A stretch of DNA of 34,600 nucleotides from a virus, in the IMG/VR virus record IMGVR_UViG_3300029448_005319, positions 1-34,600 of that record. One strand, written 5' to 3'. The position numbers were made by a program, and so were the translations under genes. How positions within the stretch are numbered: position 1 is the first letter of the stretch; each line of letters opens with the position of its first letter. The notes below the pieces were generated by a model that did not search any database, had not been told where the DNA came from, and was given only the letters and a program-made list of their open reading frames with translations. Of the stretch, positions 13,861 through 21,442 are shown one piece after another.

Positions 13861-14431
13861 AATTGGAAGATATCCGAATCGTTGGATGTCTCACATTCAT
13901 ACCAATTACATGGATAAGAAGTATGGGTATCGGGTGTGGAACGATAACACAAATCGTTTTGAGGGACTCCTAGAGAAACTTGAGGACTGTATACAGTGGG
14001 TGTATAACCATACTGTCAATCTGTATTATGATAATGCTGAACAGCAGGTGAGTGTGCGGATTGACCCTTGGGACACATGGAGTATGGATTGCACCTTGTC
14101 ACACATCATTGTTCCGATGCTGAAACAGTTGAAAGAAACTAAGCACGGTGCACCCAATGTTGATGTTTCAGATGTCCCCAAAGAATTGCATCCTCCTAAA
14201 CAAGATGTACTCCGATACAAAGAGATTGGAGAGACCGATGAGAAGTTCTTTGAACGGTGGGATTGGGTTCTTGATGAAATGATATGGGCATTCACCGCAA
14301 AGATTGATGATGACCTACACCAATTCGTTACCGAAGACAGTTTCGACGATAAGGCATATGATGCATTCCAAGAACGCATGTCGAATGGATTTCGTTTGTT
14401 TGGTAAATACTATGATGCCTTGTGGGACTGA
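13850..14431 (+). CDS. Conserved phage protein (MKVRIGxYPxRW family)
   Basis: 193 aa from ATG 13850 (MKVRIGRYPNRWMSHIHTNY); in-frame ATGs at 13841 and 13844 lie too near AGAGG. The protein shows the highly conserved blocks of a family I know from many unrelated phages: MDKKYGYRVWNDNTNRFE, then CIQWVYNHTVN, VSVRIDPWDTWSMDCTL, PMLKQLKETKHGAPNVD, FERWDWVLDEMIWAF, and the end ERMSNGFRLFGKYYDALWD. Strong conservation suggests an important role, but no activity has been assigned that I know of. Some members sit near nucleotide metabolism or host takeover genes. Confidence 0.85.
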   Translation: MKVRIGRYPNRWMSHIHTNYMDKKYGYRVWNDNTNRFEGLLEKLEDCIQWVYNHTVNLYYDNAEQQVSVRIDPWDTWSMDCTLSHIIVPMLKQLKETKHGAPNVDVSDVPKELHPPKQDVLRYKEIGETDEKFFERWDWVLDEMIWAFTAKIDDDLHQFVTEDSFDDKAYDAFQERMSNGFRLFGKYYDALWD

Positions 14432-14442
14432 AGGAGAGAGAC

Positions 14443-14610
14443 ATGACGATGAAAATGGTTGACCCCACACCGCTTGGGTGGATGTATGGTTTTCCCAAAG
14501 AACTACCCGACGATGTGACTGATGTGTATGAATGGTTGATTGAAAATGGATATCCATCTGAACTGACCATGTATTGTAAATATAAGATATGGTATGTCGA
14601 TGAAAATTAG
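14443..14610 (+). CDS. Small hypothetical protein (GWMYGFPKELP)
   Basis: 55 aa from ATG 14443, with GGAGAGAG as ribosome site. PTPLGWMYGFPKELPDDVTD then VYEWLIENGYPSEL resembles small proteins of T4-like marine phages with a P-L-G-W-x-Y-G-F-P-K block. Function unknown. Confidence 0.65.
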   Translation: MTMKMVDPTPLGWMYGFPKELPDDVTDVYEWLIENGYPSELTMYCKYKIWYVDEN

Positions 14611-14619
14611 TATATCAAT

Positions 14620-14823
14620 ATGATGAAGTTACTATCCATTCGTGTATTTAAAACTTGTACTTGGCAAATAACAGGATTGATTTGGTTTATGAGTTATGCA
14701 TTAGTAACAGGAGGAGACCTGTTATATACATTAGGATTATCACTTGCAAGTATTCCTGCTGGCACAGTAATGTATTTTTGTCATGAGTGGATTTGGGAAA
14801 AAATAATAGGAGAACGTCAATGA
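14620..14823 (+). CDS. DUF2061-like membrane protein (second copy)
   Basis: 67 aa. SIRVFKTCTWQITGLIWFMS then YALVTGGDLLYTLGLSLASI and VMYFCHEWIWEKIIGE follow the DUF2061 pattern (K-T-x-T-W-x-x-x-G, two TM helices, final H-E-x-I/V-W-x-K). Compared with the copy at 12038 it is diverged (Cys and Trp in the helices, no polar N-terminal extension). Role unknown. TGA/ATG overlap with the next gene. Confidence 0.75.
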   Translation: MMKLLSIRVFKTCTWQITGLIWFMSYALVTGGDLLYTLGLSLASIPAGTVMYFCHEWIWEKIIGERQ

Positions 14824-15062
14824 GTCACCGCCCATTCCGAATGTGGTTTAATCCTCAAACCCAACAGTACGAACCACAAAGAAACGTTACAGCAGAACAG
14901 TTTTGGAATGATTTCTACGATCTCAAATTTAACAATCCTGATCCGCTTGCGGCATATGATTACGTTATTGAGTCTTTGTTAGATGATATGTTCGACGAGA
15001 AAGGATGCTATTCAGATGCAGATCGGATCATGAACCGAATTGTAAGAAGTTGCGATAAGTGA
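14820..15062 (+). CDS. Small hypothetical protein
   Basis: 80 aa from ATG 14820, ATGA overlap and AGGAG upstream. MSHRPFRMWFNPQTQQYEPQ then NVTAEQFWNDFYDLKFNN and two helices with acidic ends (YVIESLLDDMFDEKGCYSDADRIMN). No known family. Last gene before promoter P2; no obvious terminator follows. Confidence 0.65.
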   Translation: MSHRPFRMWFNPQTQQYEPQRNVTAEQFWNDFYDLKFNNPDPLAAYDYVIESLLDDMFDEKGCYSDADRIMNRIVRSCDK

Positions 15063-15097
15063 TTGAAAATCCTCTAAAAAAAACTTCAAAAAAATCG

Positions 15098-15126
15098 TTG
15101 ACATGAGAATCCAATAGTGAGATACT
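15098..15126 (+). promoter_or_regulatory. Sigma70-like promoter P2 (repeated module)
   Basis: TTGACA (15098-15103), 17-nt spacer, GATACT (15121-15126). The leader contains TGTTGATTGAGAAGAGAGA (15132-15150), identical to the leader of promoter P3 at 23524-23542. Confidence 0.85.
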
Positions 15127-15156
15127 GTCTGTGTTGATTGAGAAGAGAGAGTGATT

Positions 15157-15447
15157 ATGTGTGGTGGAATTTACGAGGAAGATTTTGCGATGGATTGTGG
15201 TTTGAATATTGGTGATAAATTGGTCGGCATCTACGGTGCGACGATTCCACATTGGGTGGGTGAGATTGTCGGTTTGGAAATGATGCCTAACGGTGTTGCT
15301 GTCGATGTCAAGTGGGCAAACGGTAGTGTGAGTGAAATGATGGAATACGACATCAAAAACGAAAAGGCACTAGAACGTGCATTGATGGGGACTCAAGTTG
15401 GGAGTCCGATTGGTGTCTATCTTGCGAATGAAACGGAGATTGTATAA
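15157..15447 (+). CDS. Hypothetical protein, first gene behind promoter P2
   Basis: 96 aa from ATG 15157 (MCGGIYEEDFAMDCGLNIGD); the ribosome site GAGAGAG lies in the shared leader. LVGIYGATIPHWVGEIVGLE then GVAVDVKWANGSVSEMMEYD suggests a small beta-barrel (SH3-like) domain, as G-D-x-L-V-x-x-x-x ... W-x-G-x-I-V is followed by a V-x-W-x-x-G turn. Early, strong expression is expected. No specific function. Confidence 0.65.
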   Translation: MCGGIYEEDFAMDCGLNIGDKLVGIYGATIPHWVGEIVGLEMMPNGVAVDVKWANGSVSEMMEYDIKNEKALERALMGTQVGSPIGVYLANETEIV

Positions 15448-15710
15448 TGACAGTTGTGGAAATGTATGATTACGGTACTGTAATGCGTGATAAGTTTGAC
15501 GAGTTACAAACTGGTTATGGTGTTGGTGAGTTCCAAACCGATTGGAAAGCACCCATTGATGTTATGATCGCTCGTTGTGATTTCAAAGAGTATCGTGAGT
15601 GTGTTGAGTTCATGACGGGAACAACACTCAAAGTCATCGAGACAGTCGAACCATATTTCGTTCGTTGTACTGCCGATGGGTATCGCATGGGTCCTTGCGG
15701 GGATCAGTAA
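15447..15710 (+). CDS. Hypothetical protein
   Basis: 87 aa, TAATG overlap with the previous gene. MTVVEMYDYGTVMRDKFDEL then WKAPIDVMIARCDFKEYREC and strands near the end (TLKVIETVEPYFVRCTADGYRMG). No known family. It ends nine bases before a tRNA gene. Confidence 0.65.
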   Translation: MTVVEMYDYGTVMRDKFDELQTGYGVGEFQTDWKAPIDVMIARCDFKEYRECVEFMTGTTLKVIETVEPYFVRCTADGYRMGPCGDQ

Positions 15711-15719
15711 ATAGTTTAG

Positions 15720-15793
15720 TTCTCAGTGGTGTAATGGTAGCATAACGGTCTCCAAAACCGTTGGTGGGGGTTCAAATCCCTCCTGAGATGCCA
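15720..15793 (+). tRNA. tRNA-Trp (CCA)
   Basis: 74 nt with encoded CCA and discriminator G, as expected for bacterial tRNA-Trp. Anticodon stem ACGGT/ACCGT with loop CTCCAAA (anticodon CCA at 15752-15754); T arm GGGGG-TTCAAAT-CCCTC. Acceptor pairs 2-7 are TCTCAG with CTGAGA; position 1 to 72 would be U with U, a mismatch where E. coli tRNA-Trp has A-U. Confidence 0.88.
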
Positions 15794-15797
15794 GTTT

Positions 15798-15825
15798 GAG
15801 AGGGTACTAATATCCTCTCGTTTTT
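15798..15825 (+). terminator. Rho-independent terminator
   Basis: GAGAGG (15798-15803) pairs with CCTCTC (15814-15819), then G and five T. It follows the tRNA-Trp and separates it from the sugar operon. Confidence 0.85.
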
Positions 15826-15840
15826 GTATATGGAGATAAT

Positions 15841-17013
15841 ATGAAAACATATCCTCTCGCATCCTCGACATGGGGAGACGAAGAAATACAAGCAATCCAA
15901 AAAGTCATCGACAGTGATCGATTTACGATGGGGCATCATGTCAAACAATTTGAGTTTGAATTTTCGGAGTATTTTGGTTCACGCAATGCTGTGATGGTCA
16001 ATAGTGGATCAACTGCAAACTTGCTAATGCTCTCACTTTTACGTTGGAAAAAAAGACTCCCATCCACTGCCAATATTATTGTTCCTGCGGTTGGTTGGAG
16101 CACCACATATTTTCCGATTGTTCAAAATAATTTTGGTATGAACTTTGTAGATGTCGATCCGTATACGTTTAACATTAATGTTGAGCAAGTCAGAGAAGCA
16201 ATTGACGAAAATACAGTAGCAATTATGCCAGTAAATCTGTGTGGTAATCCTTGTGACTATAACGAGTTGTTGATGATTTGCGATGAGCATAATTTATTTC
16301 TTTTGGAAGATAACTGTGAATCAATGGGTGGTCGTTGGGCAGAACATTATCTAGGAACTATCGGTGACATGGGTTCCCATTCTTTCTTCTTCTCACATCA
16401 TATGTGTACGATGGAAGGTGGTATGATACTGACAGACGATGATGAGGATGCAGACTTTCTACGAAGTTTACGAGCACACGGATGGTGTCGTGATCTGTCC
16501 GAAAATTCAACTCTGTATCAACGAACAGGTGATTTCTTTACTGACAGTTTTACATTCATTGCTCCGGGTTACAGTGTTCGCCCACTTGAAATGAGTGGTG
16601 CTATTGGTAGTGAACAGTTAAAGAAGTGGGACTCCATCATAGAAGGTCGATTAGAAAATACTGCATTCTTTCAATCGTTGTTTTCTGATGTACCTTGGTT
16701 AAACATTCAGCAAGAGCATCATGGTGAGTCTAGTTGGTTCTCGTTTGGTTGTGTTTTGGATGGCACATTGAAAGGCAGACGCAATGAGGTGGTCAAAGCA
16801 TTCGATCAAAACGGTATTGAGGCAAGACCACTTGCAAGTGGAAACTTTTTGAAACAACCTGTAATGGAGTATTTTGATAATACCTTGGTTAAGTTCCCAC
16901 TTTCGGTAGCAGAGAACATTGACACCAATGGATTTTGGGTTGGTAATCACATGGTTGAATGCAAGAAAGGAATTCAAAAGATGTATGATGTATTAAAAGG
17001 TCTTGCAGAATGA
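15841..17013 (+). CDS. DegT/DnrJ-family PLP enzyme, probably a sugar 3-dehydratase (ColD/RfbH-like)
   Basis: 390 aa, full length for the family. Hallmarks: NSGSTANLLMLSLL (phosphate-binding loop for PLP), IIVPAVGWSTTYFPI, NFVDVDPYTFNI, LEDNCESMGG (Asp contacting the PLP ring), and SFFFSHHMCTMEGGMI. In sugar aminotransferases the position after S-F-x-x-x is the PLP lysine; here it is His 186, as in ColD and RfbH/E1, which use PLP to remove the 3-hydroxyl of 4-keto-6-deoxy sugars. So it probably makes a 3-deoxy or 3,6-dideoxy sugar nucleotide in the cytoplasm. ATGA overlap with the SDR gene downstream. GGAG lies before ATG 15841. Confidence 0.85.
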   Translation: MKTYPLASSTWGDEEIQAIQKVIDSDRFTMGHHVKQFEFEFSEYFGSRNAVMVNSGSTANLLMLSLLRWKKRLPSTANIIVPAVGWSTTYFPIVQNNFGMNFVDVDPYTFNINVEQVREAIDENTVAIMPVNLCGNPCDYNELLMICDEHNLFLLEDNCESMGGRWAEHYLGTIGDMGSHSFFFSHHMCTMEGGMILTDDDEDADFLRSLRAHGWCRDLSENSTLYQRTGDFFTDSFTFIAPGYSVRPLEMSGAIGSEQLKKWDSIIEGRLENTAFFQSLFSDVPWLNIQQEHHGESSWFSFGCVLDGTLKGRRNEVVKAFDQNGIEARPLASGNFLKQPVMEYFDNTLVKFPLSVAENIDTNGFWVGNHMVECKKGIQKMYDVLKGLAE

Positions 17014-17879
17014 AACGTGTTCTTATCACAGGATCAAGTGGATTCATTGGTTCACATTTAGTTGAAGCAATGACAGATTTTGAAATTTATCAATGGGATC
17101 GTAATCAAGGTGATCTAAAGTTACCTCAAGACTTTCCTGAAGTGGATATTGTTATTCATTTAGCGGCATTCAACTCAACAAAAGATTTCTATCTCAAGGG
17201 ATTTGATGTTATTCGGGATAATATTCTGACGACATTAAATCTGTTAGAGCACTATCGTAACCAAGAAACTAAACCACTGTTCATATATACAGGGACTCCT
17301 GAAGCAATTACAGGTGCGACAGACTATTTTGGTTATAAGATTCCAACTGATGAAGAATGCCCCGCAGTAATTGATGATGTCAAGAATATTCGTTGGAGTT
17401 ATGCGGGATCAAAACTTTTGGGTGAGCAAAGTGTGGTTGCATCTGGTTTGGATTATGTGATCATTAGACCAAACAACATTTACGGTCCTCGTCAAAAGAA
17501 TCATTTTGTTGATGAGTTTATTGATCGATTGCGAAATGGAGATCGTGAATTATACGGATGGCAAAATACTCGTTCGTGGTTGTATATTGATGACTTTGTT
17601 GATGCATTCACACAGTTGATATTCAAAGAAGAGGCAAAGAACGACATTTTCAATATTGGATCAAATGACGAAACCGAAGTTATTGTGCTTGCTGAAAAGA
17701 TTGCTGAACTATTGGATATCAATCCATCAGAGATCGTTCGCAAAGACGCACCTGAAGGTTCGGCAAAACGTAGAATGCCAGATATTACAAAACTAAAAAA
17801 TATCACTGGATGGGAACCCAAAATCAATCTTGAGGATGGATTAGCAAAAACTGTTCGATGGCACTTGGAGTTAAAATGA
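17010..17879 (+). CDS. Extended SDR: NAD-dependent sugar epimerase/dehydratase
   Basis: 289 aa. The Rossmann motif is MKRVLITGSSGFIGSHLVEA (G-x-x-G-x-x-G), with HLAAFNST in the cofactor pocket and the catalytic Y-x-x-x-K in RWSYAGSKLLGEQ. IIRPNNIYGPRQ and FNIGSNDETEV are typical of nucleotide-sugar epimerases, 4,6-dehydratases and reductases. It would supply or reduce a 4-keto or 4-epimer intermediate for the neighbouring PLP enzyme or dehydrogenase. Overlaps on both sides place it in one operon. The exact substrate cannot be read from sequence. Confidence 0.87.
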   Translation: MKRVLITGSSGFIGSHLVEAMTDFEIYQWDRNQGDLKLPQDFPEVDIVIHLAAFNSTKDFYLKGFDVIRDNILTTLNLLEHYRNQETKPLFIYTGTPEAITGATDYFGYKIPTDEECPAVIDDVKNIRWSYAGSKLLGEQSVVASGLDYVIIRPNNIYGPRQKNHFVDEFIDRLRNGDRELYGWQNTRSWLYIDDFVDAFTQLIFKEEAKNDIFNIGSNDETEVIVLAEKIAELLDINPSEIVRKDAPEGSAKRRMPDITKLKNITGWEPKINLEDGLAKTVRWHLELK

Positions 17880-18673
17880 AATTAGGTATTATTGGTCTTG
17901 GGGTTGTAGGTCACGCAAATAAAAAAGGGTTTGAGAAGTTAGGGCATCAGGTCATTGTTCACGATATTAAATTGAACACAAAAATCCAATCTGTATTTGA
18001 TTGTGATATTGTGTTTGTGTGTGTTCCAACACCATCTAAAAGTAATGGGTCATGTGATACAAGCATTGTCGAAAGTGTGATATCTTCTCTTGCAGATGAA
18101 AACTTTGGGGGCATCATTGCAATTCGTAGTAGTGTAGTTCCGGGCACAACTCAAAAAATGATTGACAAATATTCTAATTCCCGAATCTGTTTTGTGCCAG
18201 AGTTTTTGCGTGAGAGATGTGCAGAATATGATTTTATTCACGATCATCAGTTACTTGCAGTTGGCACAAACAATTTTGAGATATACTCAAATATGGTTAG
18301 GGCACATGGACCTTACCCAAAGAATACAGTAATTCTAAAACCAACCGAAGCAGAAGTATTGAAATACTATTTGAATTTATATGCGTCCACACGAGTAACC
18401 TTTGCGAATGTTTTTTATGAAATATGTCAGAAACTTGGGTGTGACTATACGGATGTAAAGAATGCGTATGTAATGACAGGTCGTCATGGTGATATGTACT
18501 TAGATGTCAATGATGATCTGCGTGGTTATGGTGGAGTGTGTTTACCAAAAGATACTAAAGCAATTGTTAAATTGGTAGAAGACCTCAATTTAGATTTGAA
18601 GTTTTTTGAAACTGTTGATAGAGATAATACAAAGTTTAAATCTACAGTATTTTCTGGAATGCGAGATGGGTAA
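17876..18673 (+). CDS. UDP-glucose/GDP-mannose dehydrogenase, short form
   Basis: 265 aa from ATG 17876. The N-terminal NAD domain begins MKLGIIGLGVVGHANKKGF (G-x-G-x-x-G); CDIVFVCVPTPSKSNGSCDT, SSVVPGTTQKM and FVPEFLRE are family blocks; the helix PTEAEVLKYYLNLYASTRVTFANVFYE is the central dimer helix. The catalytic Cys is in GGVCLPKDTKA (usually G-G-x-C-F/L-P-K-D). The usual enzyme is about 390-430 aa: the C-terminal nucleotide-binding domain is almost wholly missing here. It may be a minimal enzyme, need a partner, or be a decayed gene. ATGA overlap before it. Confidence 0.82.
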   Translation: MKLGIIGLGVVGHANKKGFEKLGHQVIVHDIKLNTKIQSVFDCDIVFVCVPTPSKSNGSCDTSIVESVISSLADENFGGIIAIRSSVVPGTTQKMIDKYSNSRICFVPEFLRERCAEYDFIHDHQLLAVGTNNFEIYSNMVRAHGPYPKNTVILKPTEAEVLKYYLNLYASTRVTFANVFYEICQKLGCDYTDVKNAYVMTGRHGDMYLDVNDDLRGYGGVCLPKDTKAIVKLVEDLNLDLKFFETVDRDNTKFKSTVFSGMRDG

Positions 18674-19373
18674 AAATTCTAAAGTATTAGACATTCGTGG
18701 TGGGTTAGGAGTCCAAGTATTTGAGTATTTGGTTGGACTTGCCAGAGTACCAGATGGACAAACTCCCGAACAATATTATGAAAAGATTGTGTGTAATATT
18801 GGTGGTGGGGAAAATATCATGGATCATTCTCGCACTAGTTGGTTAGACAAAGTATTTGATTTAGATTTACCATACGAAACATCAAAAGGTTTGAGTAAAC
18901 AACACGCATGTTCACCATTCAACTTTCAGCAGATTGTGAATAAAGATATTGTCAGTCAAGTTCAGTTAAAACAAAATGCCACTTCAAACGGTTATAAGAT
19001 TCTTCATATACGAGGACGAGACCGTTCGTTAGTTGCACCTGCTGACTATCTCAACTTGGCAGAAGAGATCGGTTCTGATTTCAAAATTCTGACAAACGAA
19101 CCAAAAGTAGCACAAGGAATCATTGATACATTAGGATATGGTGAGAACATCTCATCAGACCCCGTGACAGATTGGTTTACGCTAGTGGGCGCAAAAGAAA
19201 TCCACGGTGGATTGAGTGGATTCTCAACTAGTGCGATGCTGTTTGATCATGAAAAAGTTTATCGTGTGTACTCAAAAGAAAACAGTCAAGGAATCCATCA
19301 AGTTCCAAAGGATTTGTATGATAGTTTGGAAGTCTTCCGACAAAGTTATTTCAAAAATATGGAGTGGATATAA
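18666..19373 (+). CDS. GT11-like glycosyltransferase (fucosyltransferase-like)
   Basis: 235 aa from ATG 18666, overlapping the dehydrogenase end. LDIRGGLGVQVFEYLVGLA resembles the N-terminal G-G-L-G-N-Q-x-F-x-Y block of alpha-1,2-fucosyltransferases (GT11); ILHIRGRDRS resembles their donor-binding H-x-R-x-G-D motif; and EIHGGLSGFSTSAMLFD resembles the late S-x-S-T/S-F block. All three occur in the right order. It would add a deoxysugar in the cytoplasm to a lipid-linked or other acceptor. The match is partial, so family assignment is tentative. TAATG overlap with the oxygenase gene. Confidence 0.55.
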   Translation: MGKNSKVLDIRGGLGVQVFEYLVGLARVPDGQTPEQYYEKIVCNIGGGENIMDHSRTSWLDKVFDLDLPYETSKGLSKQHACSPFNFQQIVNKDIVSQVQLKQNATSNGYKILHIRGRDRSLVAPADYLNLAEEIGSDFKILTNEPKVAQGIIDTLGYGENISSDPVTDWFTLVGAKEIHGGLSGFSTSAMLFDHEKVYRVYSKENSQGIHQVPKDLYDSLEVFRQSYFKNMEWI

Positions 19374-20329
19374 TGTTGTTGAGTGATTACCTCAACATAT
19401 CAGAACTCAAACCACATGAAGAGGCATGTATTGAGTCACCCAAAAACTTTACAGAGAATGCGGTGAATGCATATCGTGTAATGATGGGAGTAGAACCCCA
19501 TCCGATTGTATTTTCACACGAAAAGTATTTCGCTCGTCATCCAGTATTGAATGATGTTGAACTCAATAAGAAAGGACAACATTTGTTTCGGTGGGCATTC
19601 GGAACCTATGCCGCTCGTCATCGTTGCGAAACACCTGAATTTTTGGATAGGGGTTTAATCATTATTGAAGATTTCCTAGACAAAGATTGGCAAGAGGAAC
19701 TACAGAGAGAGTTTGAGACAATTCCTTGTGCAGTGAATAAACAACCATTCAATCTTGCATCTAATCTGATGAAGATGAGCAATACATATTCCGCAGTCAA
19801 CTATACTGTCAACAGTTCAGGATTGCGTGAGTTGGTACAAGGATGTGTGGGTAGGCACAAACAGAATGCAACGACTGAATATCGGGAGAAGAGTTACGCA
19901 CAGCGGGTTGAGAACTCACCAGACGACAACGATATTCAGAAGGTGATACACTCTGACATCTTTTTCCCTGCTATCAAGTGGTGGTACTTCCCCGATGAAG
20001 TCAAAAGAGACCACGGTGCGTTTCGTTATATGACAAGACCTTTAGGAATGGAATCCAACTTTTTGGGTTGGTTGTATTTGCAAAGTGTTAGGATTGCCGA
20101 AGGTACATACGAAGAGTGGAGGGGCAAAGACCATGCCGAAGGGAGTTTGCGTATGTCCGAAGAAGAGATAAGTACGCACGGATATGCAATGGATCAGGTG
20201 ACTTGTAAGGCAAACACTTTGGTGATTGGTAATGTTCAGAACTTTCACTGTCGGGGTGATACAGTCAAACCGATTACTCGTAACGCAATCCACGGTTCTA
20301 TTCGCATAGAAAAACCATTTGTGATTTGA
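19373..20329 (+). CDS. 2OG-Fe(II) oxygenase (phytanoyl-CoA dioxygenase-like)
   Basis: 318 aa from ATG 19373. The iron-binding facial triad is visible as H193-x-D195 (KVIHSDIFFPAIKWWYFPDEV) and a distal His around 292 (VQNFHCRGDTVKPITRNAIHGSIR), with an Arg about ten residues later for 2-oxoglutarate. These enzymes hydroxylate small molecules, sugars or proteins. Residues 1-90 have no known domain. As the last gene of the sugar operon it may modify the same glycan or its nucleotide precursor; in phages such oxygenases are also tied to base modification, so both remain open. Confidence 0.75.
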   Translation: MLLSDYLNISELKPHEEACIESPKNFTENAVNAYRVMMGVEPHPIVFSHEKYFARHPVLNDVELNKKGQHLFRWAFGTYAARHRCETPEFLDRGLIIIEDFLDKDWQEELQREFETIPCAVNKQPFNLASNLMKMSNTYSAVNYTVNSSGLRELVQGCVGRHKQNATTEYREKSYAQRVENSPDDNDIQKVIHSDIFFPAIKWWYFPDEVKRDHGAFRYMTRPLGMESNFLGWLYLQSVRIAEGTYEEWRGKDHAEGSLRMSEEEISTHGYAMDQVTCKANTLVIGNVQNFHCRGDTVKPITRNAIHGSIRIEKPFVI

Positions 20330-20354
20330 CATAGTGTGCCAGATAGGTTATACT
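20326..20354 (+). promoter_or_regulatory. Sigma70-like promoter
   Basis: TTGACA (20326-20331), 17-nt spacer, TATACT (20349-20354). The expected start is 2-4 nt before ATG 20364, with no room for a ribosome site, so the transcript may be leaderless. Confidence 0.8.
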
Positions 20355-20363
20355 AACTCTGTT

Positions 20364-20510
20364 ATGACGAAATTGAAGACAATTCATACCTTTGTATTTT
20401 TTGATGATTCTTATCCACAGATTTATCACACTACTAAAGAATTCTTTTGTTTTTTACCAGAGTGGGAAAATCGTATAAAAGAAATCAAAGAATTTGAAAG
20501 TGACTTCTAA
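20364..20510 (+). CDS. 48-aa hypothetical protein
   Basis: MTKLKTIHTFVFFDDSYPQI then YHTTKEFFCFLPEWENRIKE and an acidic end. The short aromatic strands suggest a compact soluble protein. Directly behind a consensus promoter; possibly translated from a leaderless mRNA. No known family. Confidence 0.55.
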   Translation: MTKLKTIHTFVFFDDSYPQIYHTTKEFFCFLPEWENRIKEIKEFESDF

Positions 20511-20527
20511 AGATTTGGAGCAGTATT

Positions 20528-20767
20528 ATGCGTAAACTGTACATCGTTGAACACTGGATTCCTTTTCCGATGTCAGAGTATGGGGGTGTTTGGATTCTGA
20601 TCGCAGATAGTGATGAACAGGCAGTTGATTTTCTGTGTGATTTTCACCCTTCTTTGAACTATCGTAATGAGTGGCAACCCACAATTGAAAAACAGGTCGA
20701 AGAGGCAAAGAAGATTGTCGTTGCCGAAGATGAACCTATTGGATTGAGGCATGAGTTTATAACATGA
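20528..20767 (+). CDS. Hypothetical protein
   Basis: 79 aa. MRKLYIVEHWIPFPMSEYGG, VWILIADSDEQAVDFLCDFH then a helix (EKQVEEAKKIVVAEDEP). Strand-strand-helix layout with GGVW-x-L-I-A-x-S-D-E-Q-A is like small alpha/beta proteins found next to each other in T4-like phages. GGAGCAG ribosome site. ATGA overlap with the next gene. Confidence 0.65.
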   Translation: MRKLYIVEHWIPFPMSEYGGVWILIADSDEQAVDFLCDFHPSLNYRNEWQPTIEKQVEEAKKIVVAEDEPIGLRHEFIT

Positions 20768-20913
20768 GTGTAGTAATTGTATATAAAACACCACAAGGCA
20801 ACACGCAGTCTTGGGTGTGCGATGAAAGTAAGTTAGACCACATACTCAAAATATGTGAAGCAAAAGAACTTGAAGTTTTAGAACTCGATTATTTGGTTGG
20901 AGAACAGGTATGA
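20764..20913 (+). CDS. 49-aa hypothetical protein
   Basis: MSVVIVYKTPQGNTQSWVCD then ESKLDHILKICEAKELEVLE. ATG 20764 and stop 20911 both overlap neighbours, giving translational coupling. A beta-hairpin followed by a helix; no known family. Confidence 0.6.
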   Translation: MSVVIVYKTPQGNTQSWVCDESKLDHILKICEAKELEVLELDYLVGEQV

Positions 20914-21176
20914 AGAAAGGTGATATCGTAACAGTGGTGACATTGGCAGGAGAAATGATTGGTAAATTCAACAACAGTGGTGCGGGTACAATTACTTTAG
21001 ATGACCCTCGTATGTTGATTCAGAACGAACAAGGAATGGGGTTTGCCCACGGAATATGTGTCACTGGTAAGAATAACCCAACAGAGATTACATTCCAAAG
21101 TTATGTGTTCGTCACACCAACCAATGAAGACATCGAGAAGGCATATCGCCAAGCAGTCAGTGGATTGGTGTTGTGA
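20910..21176 (+). CDS. Small beta-barrel (possibly Sm-like) phage protein
   Basis: 88 aa. MKKGDIVTVVTLAGEMIGKF then GAGTITLDDPRMLIQNEQGM and SYVFVTPTNEDIEKAYRQAV: a run of strands with G-D-I-V-T, a G-E-x-I-G-K turn, then I-T-L-D-D-P, like Sm/LSm-type or SH3-like folds. A family with this layout is common in marine T4-like phages with unknown function. Overlaps both neighbours. Confidence 0.6.
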   Translation: MKKGDIVTVVTLAGEMIGKFNNSGAGTITLDDPRMLIQNEQGMGFAHGICVTGKNNPTEITFQSYVFVTPTNEDIEKAYRQAVSGLVL

Positions 21177-21442
21177 TTACAAATGACTTGACAGACAAGA
21201 ACGAATTGCTGTTGGTGCTGATGGAAGAGTGTGCTGAAGTTCAGCAAGAGGCATCTAAACTGATGCGGTTTCCCTCCAACTCTGCTTCTGATTTGGAAAA
21301 AGAGATTGGAGACTTGTTGTGTATGATTGATTTGTTACACGGATGGGATTTGATTCGGTGGGACGAAATAGAAAAGCAAGCACATCGCAAACGAGAAAAA
21401 CTAATGAAGTTTTCACACTTTATGGGAGAAGATTATGAGTGA
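21173..21442 (+). CDS. MazG-like nucleotide pyrophosphohydrolase
   Basis: 89 aa from GTG 21173 (GTGA overlap). LLVLMEECAEVQQEASKLMR (E-E-x-x-E) and DLEKEIGDLLCMIDLL (E-x-x-D) are the two metal-binding helices of the all-alpha NTP-pyrophosphatase superfamily (MazG, dUTPase, HisE). It would hydrolyse a nucleoside triphosphate or (p)ppGpp-like compound to monophosphate and pyrophosphate. Phage MazG proteins are thought to tune nucleotide pools during infection. The substrate is unknown. Confidence 0.82.
   Translation: MITNDLTDKNELLLVLMEECAEVQQEASKLMRFPSNSASDLEKEIGDLLCMIDLLHGWDLIRWDEIEKQAHRKREKLMKFSHFMGEDYE

Noticed and set aside
17501-17827. 108-codon minus-strand frame
   Set aside because: Antisense to conserved SDR blocks; Ser-rich shadow composition.
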